A stretch of DNA of 33,871 bases, taken from positions 1-33,871 of the forward strand of contig LJHW01000056.1 in assembly GCA_001295865.1 (NCBI GenBank). Reading direction: 5' to 3'. Below, piece by piece: positions 14,573-22,974 of the stretch (positions are counted from its first letter, which is position 1; each line of letters opens with the position of its first letter). The stretch comes from a beta proteobacterium AAP65. Lineage in GTDB: Bacteria; Pseudomonadota; Gammaproteobacteria; Burkholderiales; Burkholderiaceae_C. The notes below the pieces were generated by a model. That model was not told the origin of the DNA and searched no databases. It worked only from the letters and a program-made list of their open reading frames with translations. The translations under genes were made by a program, and so were the position numbers.

Positions 14573-16569
14573 GCGGCCACCTGCAAGGGCATGGCGCGGC
14601 CCAGCACGCGGCCGGGGCGGCCGGCTTCCTCGAAGAACAGGCGGTGCCAGACCGCCAGGTTCAACAAGCGCAGGCGCTGGGGCAGCGATGCCTGGCTGAG
14701 GGCCAGCCCGGCCGATGCGGCCACCTGCTGCGCAAACGCGCTGCCCTCCAGCTGCTGCGCCAGCCAGGCGCCCAGCGGAGCCTGAGGGCCTTCGAACCAG
14801 GCCGGCTCAGGCACGGCCCAGCCCATCTTGTCGCGCCGCCAGGTCACCTCTTGCGGCAAACGTTCGCTCAGCGCCTGCCGCGCCAGCCACTTCGTCCAGC
14901 CGCCGTGGATCTTGTAGGCCGGTGGCACAGTGGCCAGGAACTCCACCAGCCGCACGTCCATGAAAGGCATGCGCGATTCCACGCTCCAGGCCATGGCGGT
15001 CTTGTCGCCGTAAAGCAGCAGGGTCTGCAGGTGGGTGTGGAAATCTTGCGCCAGCGCTTCGTCCACCGTGCGCGCCGGGTCGCCGCCCATGCGCAGGCGC
15101 GCGGCCAGTGCGGCCAGCGCGCCGCGCCCGGCCACGCGGCGCAGCAGCTGCCCACCCAGGCCGATGGCGATGGCGCTGCCGAAGCCCTGCAGCTGCATCA
15201 AGGCCCGCACTTCGCCCGGCAGCGCGGCCAGCGGCGCGTGCACGAGGCGGTTGCGCACGTAGCGGCTGTAGCCGGCGAGCTGCTCGTCGGCGCCCTGCCC
15301 GTCCAGCGTGACGACCACGCCGCGGCGTGCCACCAGCGCAAAGGTGTGCCAGCTGCTCATCAGCGTGCCGGCGGGCGGCGTGTCCAGCGCCCAGACCATG
15401 TGTTCATGCGCACGCGGCACCTCGCCGGCCACCGGCTCCACGAGGTTGCTGCGCACGCCCAGTTGCTGCACCACGCGTTCGACGAAGGCACTCTCGTCGG
15501 CACTGCGCACGCCAGGCACCGCGGTGCCGCGGTAAACGCTGGAGAAGGTCTCTTGCTTCTCGTCGCGGCCGGCGGCGCGCAGCTGGGTGTTCACCAAGGC
15601 GGCGATGCTGCTGCTGTCCAGCCCGCCGGAGAGCGCCGTGCCCAGGCGCACGTCGGCGCGCAGGCGCAGGCGCACGGCGTCTTCCAGCAGCTCGGCGTAG
15701 CGCCCGCACAGGGCTTGCGCGCGCTGGGGCGAGAAGGGCTCGTCGGGGTCGGCGGCAGGCGGGCGTTGCCAGAAGGCCTGCTGCTGCAGCGCGCCGGGCG
15801 CATCCAGCGAAAACTCGGCGAAGTGCCCGGCCGGGAAGCGTGTGATGCCGGCGAACTCAGTCTCGGCACGCCAGGCCTGCGGGCCGCGCTGCAAGTAGGC
15901 GGTGCACGCATCCGCCGACGGCGCGCTGCGCACCGCCGGATGCTGCAGCAGCGCCTTGATCTCGCTGGCCAGCAGCAGCGCCCCACCCTCCCCGCGCCAC
16001 ACGTACAGCGGCTTGACGCCAAAACGGTCGCGCGCGATCAGCACCGTGCGGCGCTCGGTGTCGAGCAGCGCAAAAGCCCACATGCCGTTGCAGCGCGCCA
16101 ACGCGGCCTGCGGGCCCCAGGTGGCGATGGCGGCCAGCAGCACCTCGGTGTCGCTGTGCGTCAGGAAACGCTGGCCCAGCGCTTCGAGCTCGGCGCGCAG
16201 CTCGATGTGGTTGTAGATCTCGCCGTTGTAGACCACGTGCCAGCGCCCGGCCCGCACCATGGGCTGGTGGCCCCAGGGCGAGAGGTCGACGATGGCCAGC
16301 CGGCGGTGGCCCATGGCCAGCGGCGCAGCCAGGCGCGGCTGTTCGTCGAGCCGGCCCTGCGGCTGCCAGGGCGTGTGGGCCTGCTGCACGGCCGCGGGCG
16401 TGTCGGCCCCGGCCAGGAGGCGCGGCGGGCCGAAAGCGGCGTCGTGCGGATGCCAGAGCAGGTGGCCTTCGTCGTCCGGCCCGCGGTGGCGCAGCGCTCC
16501 GGACATGGCGGCCAGCGTGGCGGCCGTGGTCGGGGCCGTGGGGATGTAGGCGAAGACGATGCCGCACAT
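14569..16569 (-). CDS. Asparagine synthase-like glutamine amidotransferase (AsnB/WbpS type)
   Basis: A 666-residue protein. Cys2 is the class II glutaminase nucleophile; RHRGPDDEG, VYNGEIYNH and DRFGVKPLY belong to the glutaminase domain. The synthetase domain has the ATP-binding SGGLDSSS near residues 313-320 and DGQGADEQLAGY later. In polysaccharide loci such proteins (for example WbpS of Pseudomonas O6) are thought to amidate the carboxyl group of uronic acids instead of making asparagine. Here wbpB-D-E lie upstream in the same operon, giving a likely diamino-uronic acid substrate. The ATG at 16569 follows the flippase gene after 9 bp, and the stop overlaps the next gene. Amidation of the nonulosonic acid is another possibility. 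Confidence 0.9.
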   Translation of the reverse strand: MCGIVFAYIPTAPTTAATLAAMSGALRHRGPDDEGHLLWHPHDAAFGPPRLLAGADTPAAVQQAHTPWQPQGRLDEQPRLAAPLAMGHRRLAIVDLSPWGHQPMVRAGRWHVVYNGEIYNHIELRAELEALGQRFLTHSDTEVLLAAIATWGPQAALARCNGMWAFALLDTERRTVLIARDRFGVKPLYVWRGEGGALLLASEIKALLQHPAVRSAPSADACTAYLQRGPQAWRAETEFAGITRFPAGHFAEFSLDAPGALQQQAFWQRPPAADPDEPFSPQRAQALCGRYAELLEDAVRLRLRADVRLGTALSGGLDSSSIAALVNTQLRAAGRDEKQETFSSVYRGTAVPGVRSADESAFVERVVQQLGVRSNLVEPVAGEVPRAHEHMVWALDTPPAGTLMSSWHTFALVARRGVVVTLDGQGADEQLAGYSRYVRNRLVHAPLAALPGEVRALMQLQGFGSAIAIGLGGQLLRRVAGRGALAALAARLRMGGDPARTVDEALAQDFHTHLQTLLLYGDKTAMAWSVESRMPFMDVRLVEFLATVPPAYKIHGGWTKWLARQALSERLPQEVTWRRDKMGWAVPEPAWFEGPQAPLGAWLAQQLEGSAFAQQVAASAGLALSQASLPQRLRLLNLAVWHRLFFEEAGRPGRVLGRAMPLQVAA

Positions 16570-16578
16570 GGCGAAGGG

Positions 16579-17871
16579 CTAGACAGGAGACCGGCGCAGG
16601 CTGCGCAGGATCAGCAGGTTGTACAGCCCGATGGCGACGATCTCGCACAGCCCCCAGAGCAGCAGGCCCAGCGCCAGGCTGCCCTGCTGCGCGCCCACCC
16701 ACAGCGCCAGCGGCCGGTAGGCCAGCATCGCCACGCCGAATACCGGTGACCACTTCTGCAGCCCCAGCACGATCAAGGCACCCGAGGTGGGCGAGCTCAC
16801 CAGCATCGCACACAGCATGGGCGCCAGCACGGCAGCCAGCGCGCCGGCGCTGCGCCACTCGGCGCCGAAGGCCCAGGCGAACAGCGGCTCACCGAAGGCC
16901 AGCAGCAACAGCGCCGGCGGCAGGCCGATGAAGGCAAAAGCCCGCCAGGTGCGCAACAGCAGCGCGCGCGCGGCCACGCGGTCTTGCGCCGCGAGGCGTG
17001 CAAAACGTTCGTAGAACACCGTGCCCGCCGCGCCGGCCACCATCAGCACCGGCACGGCCAGCACGCGCCAGGCCAGGCTGAAGGGCCCGGCCTCGGCCGT
17101 GCTGAACCAGGCCACGGCCAGCAGCATGGGCAGCTGCTGCGTGACGGCATCGAGCATCGCCGAGGGCCACAAGTAGCGCGGCGCCTGCGGATGGCGGCAT
17201 GCGGCCTCCAGGGCACCGACAGCAGCGCTGTCAGGCGAGGTCTCGCCGCCCGCCGCGCGGCGCCACGGCGCCAGCAGCAAGGCCAGCGCAGCCAGCCCCA
17301 GCACGCCGCCGATCAACTGCGCCAGCAGCAGCCCACCGGCCACACCCGCAGCGCCGAAAGCGGTGCCGGCCACCGCAGCCCCCGCCGCGAGCGCGATGCG
17401 CGCGCCCGTGATGGGCGGGTAGGCGCGGCGCCGGTTGCCCCAGGCCAGCAGCGCAGCAAAAGCCGCGGCCAGCGCACCGCCCAGCACCGCCAGCGGCAGC
17501 CAGGCGCCCAGCGGCTGCAGGCCCAGCGCGGCCTGCCAGGCGGGCGGCAGGCCCCAGGCGATGAGCGCCAGCAGCGCCCCGCCGCCGAGCGCCAAGCCCA
17601 GGCACAGCCGCAGCAGCCCGCGCGCCTCGGCTTCGGTCTTGGCGATGACGATGCAGGTGTCGTAACGCAGCAGCAGCGCCATCGACACCACCGCCACCAC
17701 CGAGGCCCACACACCGAAAGCCGCGAACTCGGCCGCGCCGAACTGGCGCGACCACAGCGGCATCACACCCAGCGTGATGAGCTGCGCCGCGCCCAGGCCG
17801 ATGGCGAGCACGAGGGTGTCGCGCGCAAAGCCGCGTTCGGCGGGCGCGGCGGCTGGCGATGGGGTGTTCAT
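16579..17871 (-). CDS. Polysaccharide flippase, Wzx/MOP family
   Basis: A 430-residue polytopic membrane protein with about twelve hydrophobic segments and a soluble, Pro/Ala-rich N-terminal tail of about 18 residues. LPLWSRQFGA-like sequence in the first repeat (PLWSRQFGAAEFAAFG, about 38-53) and LRYDTCIVIAKTE are typical of O-antigen flippases of the MOP exporter superfamily, which move undecaprenyl-linked repeat units across the inner membrane. The ATG at 17871 overlaps the stop of the upstream glycosyltransferase gene (ATGA). Its presence implies a Wzx-dependent rather than ABC-exporter pathway, yet no matching Wzy polymerase is in the window. Confidence 0.88.
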   Translation of the reverse strand: MNTPSPAAAPAERGFARDTLVLAIGLGAAQLITLGVMPLWSRQFGAAEFAAFGVWASVVAVVSMALLLRYDTCIVIAKTEAEARGLLRLCLGLALGGGALLALIAWGLPPAWQAALGLQPLGAWLPLAVLGGALAAAFAALLAWGNRRRAYPPITGARIALAAGAAVAGTAFGAAGVAGGLLLAQLIGGVLGLAALALLLAPWRRAAGGETSPDSAAVGALEAACRHPQAPRYLWPSAMLDAVTQQLPMLLAVAWFSTAEAGPFSLAWRVLAVPVLMVAGAAGTVFYERFARLAAQDRVAARALLLRTWRAFAFIGLPPALLLLAFGEPLFAWAFGAEWRSAGALAAVLAPMLCAMLVSSPTSGALIVLGLQKWSPVFGVAMLAYRPLALWVGAQQGSLALGLLLWGLCEIVAIGLYNLLILRSLRRSPV

Positions 17872-19115
17872 CGGCCGGCCTCGACGCCTTGCTTGAGGCC
17901 TTCCAGCAGCGCGGCCACGCGCCCGCCCACCGCAGCGCCTCCGTAGCGGGCCACGGCCCGTTCGCGCAGCGTGGCCGGGGCATCAACGGGCAGTTGGCCG
18001 AGCACCAGCGCCTGCATCGCCGCGGCGAGCGCGGGCGCGTCGTCCACTGGCACCAGGGCGCCATCACCCACGCCCACGATGCCCTCGGGCCCGCCACAGC
18101 GTGTGGCCAGCACCGGCCGGCCGGCCATCAGCGCCTCCACCAGCACAACGCCGAAACTCTCGTGCCGCGAGGCCAGCACGAAGGCGTGGCTCTCGGCCAG
18201 CGCCGCGGGCACGGCCGCGGGCGCCAGCACGCCCAGCCAGCGCACGCGCGCCTGCACGCCCAGGTTTGCGGCCAGCGCCTGCAAGGCGGCGCGCTCGGGG
18301 CCGCTGCCGCCGATGTGCAGTTGCACAGGCAGCGTGGGCGGCAGCAAGGCCAGCGCGCGCAGCAGCACATCCATGCCCTTGGTCGGCAGCAGGGTGCCGA
18401 GCGTGAAGAAGACGAAGGGATCGGCGGCCGTGCGCGCCGGGGGCGGCGGCAGCTCGGCGAAGCGGGTGTCGTCGACGACGTTGGGCACCACCGCGTCACA
18501 GCGCAGCCCATGCGCGCGCAGCGTCTGCGCCAGCGCCTCGCTCACGGCCACGGTCGCATCGGCCCGCTCGAAAGCCGCGCGCAGCGCCGGCTGCAGGCCA
18601 CCGGCCGGGCCGCGCAGCGCGGGGAAAGGGAAAGGCCCCATGTGCTCGGTCAGCAGCACGGGAATGCGCCTGCCCTGGGTACGCGCCTCAGCCGCCAACT
18701 GCGTGGCGATCCACCCGGCCGGAAAGCCCACGTGCGCATGCAGCACGTCCATGGGCCCGAAACGTACCTCGGCCGCACGCAGGTTGGCGCGGCTGGCCGA
18801 TAGCAGGCCGCGCACGCCGCCGCCGGCCCAGGCCAAGGTCCAGCTCAGACGCGGGGTGAGGTGCTCGTGCAGCACGGCGCCGCCCACATCCACCTCGCGC
18901 CAACCGGCGCGTGCACGCCAGCGCCAGGCCAGGGCCCGTGCGTTCGCACGCACATCGCGAAGCGACAGCGCACCGTCGAGATGCCCCCAGCCGCCCACCA
19001 CCACGCGCCAGCCGGGCCGCGCGGCAGCCACGGCCGCGGCCTGGTCGCGCGCGAAGAGGCCCGCCATGGGCTGGCGCGCGCTGGGGTACCACGAGGGCAG
19101 CACGAAGACGTTCAT
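17868..19115 (-). CDS. Glycosyltransferase family 4
   Basis: A 415-residue GT-B transferase. It opens with VFVLPSWYPSARQPMAGLFARDQA, here split as the strand VFVLPSWYP and the helix MAGLFARDQA, a common start for GT4 enzymes of surface polysaccharide loci. DVLHAHVGFPAG lies near residue 120, and the C-terminal half has FFTLGTLLPTKGMDVLL and a clear EX7E motif (ESFGVVLVE) followed by GGPEGIV. The start is the ATG at 19115; the longer open frame upstream has no family sequence. It lies 37 bp after the fkbM-type gene and overlaps the flippase gene by 4 bp. Confidence 0.88.
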   Translation of the reverse strand: MNVFVLPSWYPSARQPMAGLFARDQAAAVAAARPGWRVVVGGWGHLDGALSLRDVRANARALAWRWRARAGWREVDVGGAVLHEHLTPRLSWTLAWAGGGVRGLLSASRANLRAAEVRFGPMDVLHAHVGFPAGWIATQLAAEARTQGRRIPVLLTEHMGPFPFPALRGPAGGLQPALRAAFERADATVAVSEALAQTLRAHGLRCDAVVPNVVDDTRFAELPPPPARTAADPFVFFTLGTLLPTKGMDVLLRALALLPPTLPVQLHIGGSGPERAALQALAANLGVQARVRWLGVLAPAAVPAALAESHAFVLASRHESFGVVLVEALMAGRPVLATRCGGPEGIVGVGDGALVPVDDAPALAAAMQALVLGQLPVDAPATLRERAVARYGGAAVGGRVAALLEGLKQGVEAGR

Positions 19116-19152
19116 GCGGATGCGGATACAGCGGCGGTGGGCGCAGCAGCGC

Positions 19153-20049
19153 TCACGCCGGTGCGACAGGCTCGGGCAAGGCCACCACCATCGAGTGGAA
19201 GCCCGGCGCCAGCGCTTCACAGGGCACGAACTGCAGCGTCTCGCCGAAGAGCAGGCGGCGAAGCAGGTTGCCCCAACGCGAGCGCCCTGCCGGCTTCTGC
19301 ACCAGCGTCCAGAAGCGGCGGTAGCCGGCCTCGCGCAACACGTCCAGCGTGGCCGAGCCGCCGTCGGCGCGCAGCTCGCTGGCGAGCTGCTCGAACACCA
19401 CCACCGGGCGCTCGCGCCGCAGCATCTGCAGGCCACCGCGCAGCGCGGCGGCCTCGTGGCCTTCGACGTCGATCTTCACCAGCGCCACACGCGCTTGCGC
19501 CAGACCGGGCACCTCGTCCAGCCGCTGCAGCGTGCAGGCCACGGCCTGACCCTGCGCGCCGGGCTGCAGCGTGGCCATGCCGATGTTGTCGGCCGGCACG
19601 TGCAGCGTGGCGCTGCCGGCTGCGTCGCTGAGGCCGAAGGCAAACACGCGCACGTTGGGCGCCAGCGCCGCGTTCAGCGCGAGCAAGGCGCCGGTGCGCG
19701 GGTTGGGCTCGAAGGCCCACACCTCGCGCGCGTGCGGCGCGAAGAAGAGCGCGTGGTTGCCGATGTTGGCGCCGATGTCCAGCACCAGCCCGGGGTGCGG
19801 GCGGGCGGCGGGCAGCAGGCCTTCATCGCGCAGGGCCTGCAGCAGCAGTTCGAGTTCGTCGCGTTCGTAGCGGCCCCAGACGGTGATGGACCGGCCCACG
19901 TGTTCGAAGCCGAACACCGCCAGTTGCGGCAGCCCTTCGGCGTGGAAACCCTGCGCGCGGCGCGCCAGCCAGCGGCCCACCCAGGCCGCCAGCATGCGGG
20001 CCGCGGTGTCGCGGTGCTGGCGCTGGTGAACGCGGCCGGGCGCGGGCAT
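19153..20049 (-). CDS. FkbM family methyltransferase
   Basis: A 298-residue protein with the FkbM-type SAM-binding motif LDIGANIGNHALFF starting at residue 90, EPNPRTG at 114-120 and the later VKIDVEGHEAAALRG block that defines the family. It probably O-methylates a sugar of the glycan. The ATG at 20049 shares one base with the TGA of the wbpE gene (TGATG), implying translational coupling; the frame extends upstream antisense-style but is not coding there. With the class I methyltransferase at 11453-12172 the operon has two methylation enzymes, suggesting a methylated glycan or terminal cap. Confidence 0.85.
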   Translation of the reverse strand: MPAPGRVHQRQHRDTAARMLAAWVGRWLARRAQGFHAEGLPQLAVFGFEHVGRSITVWGRYERDELELLLQALRDEGLLPAARPHPGLVLDIGANIGNHALFFAPHAREVWAFEPNPRTGALLALNAALAPNVRVFAFGLSDAAGSATLHVPADNIGMATLQPGAQGQAVACTLQRLDEVPGLAQARVALVKIDVEGHEAAALRGGLQMLRRERPVVVFEQLASELRADGGSATLDVLREAGYRRFWTLVQKPAGRSRWGNLLRRLLFGETLQFVPCEALAPGFHSMVVALPEPVAPA

Positions 20050-21170
20050 CAGGCCGTGACGGGCGCGGCGGCCGTGGCGGCCACGGCCTGCGTGAGCACG
20101 GCCACCACGCGGTCTTGGTCGGCTTCGGTGAGGTCGGCGCTCATCGGCAGGCTCAGCACGCGCTGCGCGAGGCCGGCGCTCACCGGGCAGCAATCGGGGC
20201 AGCAGTGTTCGGCGTAGGCCGGCTGCAGGTTCAGGGGCTTGGGGTAGTGCACGGCCGTGGGCACGCCCGCGGCCTGCAGCGCCGCCTGCACAGCGGCGCG
20301 CTGCTCCACCACCACCGTGAACTGCGCGAAGACCGAGTCGCGGTCGGGCCGTGTGCTCACCAAACCCACGCCCGGCACACCGGCCAGCAGGCGCTGGTAG
20401 CGCGCGCCCAGTTCGGCGCGGCGCTGCAGTTCCCATTCAAAACGCGGCAGTTTGGCCAGCACGATGGCGCACTGCAGCGTGTCCATGCGGCCGCCCACGC
20501 CCAGGCGGGTGTGGGTGTAACGCGCGCTCTGGCCGTGCACGCGGATCTCGCGCGCGGCCTGCGCCAGGCGATCGTCGTCGGTGAACAGCGCACCGCCATC
20601 GCCGTAGCAGCCCAGCGGCTTGCTGGGGAAGAAGCTGGTCGCACCGAAGGTGCTCAGCCCGCAGGAGCGGCGGCCCTGGTAGACCGCGCCAAAACTCTGC
20701 GCCGCGTCTTCGATCACCGCCAGCCCGTGTTTCGCCGCGATGGCGTTGATCTCGGCCATGTCGGCCACCTGGCCGTAGAGGCTGACGGGCATCAGCGCCT
20801 TGGTGCGCGGCGTGATCTTGGCTTCGATCAGGCTCACATCGATGTTGCAGGTGTCGGGCTCCACGTCCACGAACACCGGCTTGGCACCGGCCAGCAGGAT
20901 GGTCTCGGCCGTGGCCGCGAAGGTGAAGGGCGTGGTGATGACCTCGTCGCCCGGGCCGATGTCCAGCGCCATCAGCGCGATCAGCAGCGCCTCGGTGCCA
21001 CTGGCCACGGTGATGCAGTGTCGGCTGCCCGTGAAGGCGGCGAGCGCCGTCTCCAGCTCTTTCACCTCGGGGCCCATGATGTACTGGCCGTGGTCGAGCA
21101 CCTGCTGGATGCGGGCGTCGATGGCGGGCTTGAGCGCGGCGTACTGCGCCTTCAGGTCGGTGAATTGCAT
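20049..21170 (-). CDS. wbpE: UDP-2-acetamido-3-oxo-glucuronate aminotransferase (WbpE/WlbC type)
   Basis: A 373-residue DegT/DnrJ/EryC1 aminotransferase. It has the start FTDLKAQYA common to WbpE/WlbC proteins, SGTEALLIAL (58-67), IEDAAQSFGA (153-162) and the PLP lysine Lys184 in FFPSKPLGCYGDGG. WbpE transfers an amino group from glutamate to C3 of the 3-keto sugar produced by WbpB. Its neighbours wbpB and wbpD, in the same order as the reaction chain, make the assignment strong. A Cys-rich CCPDCCP lies near the C-terminus (20186-20206). The ATG at 21170 lies 37 bp after wbpD. Confidence 0.92.
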   Translation of the reverse strand: MQFTDLKAQYAALKPAIDARIQQVLDHGQYIMGPEVKELETALAAFTGSRHCITVASGTEALLIALMALDIGPGDEVITTPFTFAATAETILLAGAKPVFVDVEPDTCNIDVSLIEAKITPRTKALMPVSLYGQVADMAEINAIAAKHGLAVIEDAAQSFGAVYQGRRSCGLSTFGATSFFPSKPLGCYGDGGALFTDDDRLAQAAREIRVHGQSARYTHTRLGVGGRMDTLQCAIVLAKLPRFEWELQRRAELGARYQRLLAGVPGVGLVSTRPDRDSVFAQFTVVVEQRAAVQAALQAAGVPTAVHYPKPLNLQPAYAEHCCPDCCPVSAGLAQRVLSLPMSADLTEADQDRVVAVLTQAVAATAAAPVTA

Positions 21171-21207
21171 GGCTTGTGAAGCAGCGGCGCAGAGCGCGGA
21201 AGGTGGG

Positions 21208-21804
21208 TCAGACCAAGGTCAGCGTGTCGCCATCGAGGCGGTAGCGTTCACCGGTGGCGGGGCAATCGGCGAACAGCGGCTCGCTGCCGCTGGCGCGCGC
21301 GGGCAGGCCCAGGCGTTCGCCGTGGCGGCTCATCCATCCGATGCGGCGGGCGGGCACGCCCACCACCAAGGCGTAGGGCGGCACATCGCGGCTGACCACG
21401 GCACCGGCGCCCACGAAGGCGTGTTCGCCGATGGTGCTGCCGCAGACCACGGTGCAGTTGGCGCCCAGCGTGGCGCCGCGTTTCACCAGCGTGCGGCGGT
21501 ACTCGTTCTTGCGCACCACGGCCGAACGCGGGTTGTGCACGTTGGTGAAGACCATGCTCGGGCCACAGAACACGTCGTCTTCCAGCGTCACGGCGTCGTA
21601 GACCGAGACGTTGTTCTGGATCTTCACGTTGCTGCCGATCAGCACATCGTTGCCGATATACACGCCCTGCCCCAGCGAGCAGCGCTGGCCGATGCGCGCG
21701 CCGGCGCTCACGTGCACCCAGTGCCACACGCGCGTGCCTGCGCCAAGCTGCGCGCCTGCGTCGACGATGGCGCTGGGGTGGATGTGCACGCTGTCCAGGC
21801 TCAC
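21208..21804 (-). CDS. wbpD: UDP-2-acetamido-3-amino-glucuronate N-acetyltransferase (WbpD/WlbB type)
   Basis: A 198-residue left-handed beta-helix acetyltransferase with repeated hexapeptides (IGQRCSLGQGVYIGND and onward) and the WbpD-typical KIQNNVSVYD, VFCGPSMVFTNVHNPRS and ending VVGVPARRIGWMSRHG. A C-terminal extension of about 35 residues (ADCPATGERYRLDGDTLTL) forms a small added module seen in WbpD-like proteins. It acetylates the C3 amino group added by WbpE. The start is a GTG at 21804, 11 bp after the wbpB stop; no ATG exists in frame nearby. Confidence 0.92.
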   Translation of the reverse strand: MSLDSVHIHPSAIVDAGAQLGAGTRVWHWVHVSAGARIGQRCSLGQGVYIGNDVLIGSNVKIQNNVSVYDAVTLEDDVFCGPSMVFTNVHNPRSAVVRKNEYRRTLVKRGATLGANCTVVCGSTIGEHAFVGAGAVVSRDVPPYALVVGVPARRIGWMSRHGERLGLPARASGSEPLFADCPATGERYRLDGDTLTLV

Positions 21805-21815
21805 GGAACACGCGT

Positions 21816-22898
21816 TCAGAACACCAGCGGCAGGCCCACGCGCACGCCGTCGCGCGCGCTGCGGTAGGCCGCGAGGATGACCTCCAGCGAGCGCAGGCCG
21901 CTGTAGCCGTCCACCTCGGCCTGCTGTTCACCGCGCAGGGTGCTGATGACGTTGTCGTAATAGAGCGGGTGGCCGGGGCCGTACACCGAAGCGGTGCCGT
22001 AGTTGGCCGCCTTGACGTTTTCGTCTTCGGGGCGCGGCTCGTCGAACTCCCAGTGCTGGATCTGGTTGACGGCCACGCCGCCGATGCGCACGGTGCCGCG
22101 CTCACCGAGGATGGTGACGCTGCCCTCGAAGTTCTTGCCGTGCGTGAGCATGGTGACGTTGATGCTGGCCAGGCCCCCCTTGCGCAGGCGCAGGCTCATC
22201 ACGCCGGTGTCCTCGGCCTCGATGTCGCGCGCCAGCGTGGCGGTGTAGGCGTGCACGTTGTCCACGGGGCCGACCAGCCAGTCGACCATGTCCACGTAGT
22301 GGCTGGCCTGGTTGAGGAAGGCACCGCCGTCCAGGTCCCAGCGACCGCGCCAGGGGGCGTCGTCGTAGTAGCTCTGCGGGCGCGTCCAGAACACGTTCAC
22401 CGTGCACATGAAGATACGGCCGAAGCGGCCCTGCTCAATGGCCTGCTTCAGCAGCTGCATCGTCGGGTTCAGCCGGTTCTGCTTCACCACGAAGAGCTTC
22501 ACGCCGGCCTCGCGGCACACGCGCACCATCTCCATGCCCTCGTCCCACTTGGTGGCCATGGGCTTCTCGGTGAGCACATGGCGGCCCGATCGCGCCACGC
22601 GCATGGCCTGGCGCGGGTGCAGGCCGCTGGGGGTGGACAGCGTGACGATGTCGGCATCGGTGCCGCTGCCGTCATTGGCGAGCAGCGCGTCCAGCGAGGC
22701 ATAGCCCTTCGCGCCGGTCTTGGCCACGGCGGCGGCCAGCGCGGCGGGGTTGTTGTCGCACACCGCCACCAGCTCGGCGCGCTCACGGTGCTGGCGCAGG
22801 GCCTCGATGTGGTTGGCCGAGATGCGGCCACAGCCCACGAGGGCAAAACGGACCGGACGGCCCTCGATGGGCAGGGGAACGGGCAGGGCGAGACTCAT
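21816..22898 (-). CDS. wbpB: UDP-GlcNAc-uronate 3-dehydrogenase (WbpB/WlbA, Gfo/Idh/MocA family)
   Basis: A 360-residue oxidoreductase. The Rossmann motif VGCGRISANH is at 21-30, the catalytic EKP (Lys112) at 111-113, and the second active-site block GGAFLNQASHYVDMV holds Asn196 and His200. WbpB oxidises C3 of UDP-GlcNAcA using NAD, the first step toward UDP-2,3-diacetamido uronic acid. It is the first gene of the leftward 14-kb operon and lies back to back with lysS. The ATG at 22898 is six bases after a TAAAAT hexamer, suggesting a leaderless transcript. The 6-dehydrogenase (WbpA) that makes its substrate and a 2-epimerase (WbpI) are not in the window. Confidence 0.92.
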   Translation of the reverse strand: MSLALPVPLPIEGRPVRFALVGCGRISANHIEALRQHRERAELVAVCDNNPAALAAAVAKTGAKGYASLDALLANDGSGTDADIVTLSTPSGLHPRQAMRVARSGRHVLTEKPMATKWDEGMEMVRVCREAGVKLFVVKQNRLNPTMQLLKQAIEQGRFGRIFMCTVNVFWTRPQSYYDDAPWRGRWDLDGGAFLNQASHYVDMVDWLVGPVDNVHAYTATLARDIEAEDTGVMSLRLRKGGLASINVTMLTHGKNFEGSVTILGERGTVRIGGVAVNQIQHWEFDEPRPEDENVKAANYGTASVYGPGHPLYYDNVISTLRGEQQAEVDGYSGLRSLEVILAAYRSARDGVRVGLPLVF

Positions 22899-22974
22899 CC
22901 ATGCATTTTACGGGTGCGCCTAAAATTCAAGCAGCTCACCCACCCCGATCACACCCCGAACCCAGCAGCCTCGC
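22899..22974. promoter_or_regulatory. Divergent promoter region of the wbpB operon and lysS
   Basis: This 76-bp gap holds an AT-rich island (22903-22932) in very GC-rich surroundings. On the minus strand TAAAAT (22910-22905) lies six bases before the wbpB ATG, with TTGAAT (22930-22925) as a poorly spaced -35 (14 bp). On the plus strand TAAAAT (22921-22926) is the best -10 for lysS, leaving a leader of about 45 nt; I see no good -35. No ribosome-binding site precedes wbpB. Confidence 0.5.

Noticed and set aside
21236..21246. GGCGGTAGCGT, matching the ops/JUMPstart antitermination element of polysaccharide operons
   Set aside because: It lies on the plus strand inside the wbpD coding region, opposite to the operon's direction and near the gene's 3' end; the same GGCGGTAGC string recurs at about 19318 and 27901 as complement of Tyr/Arg-type codons. 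It is coding sequence, not a leader element.
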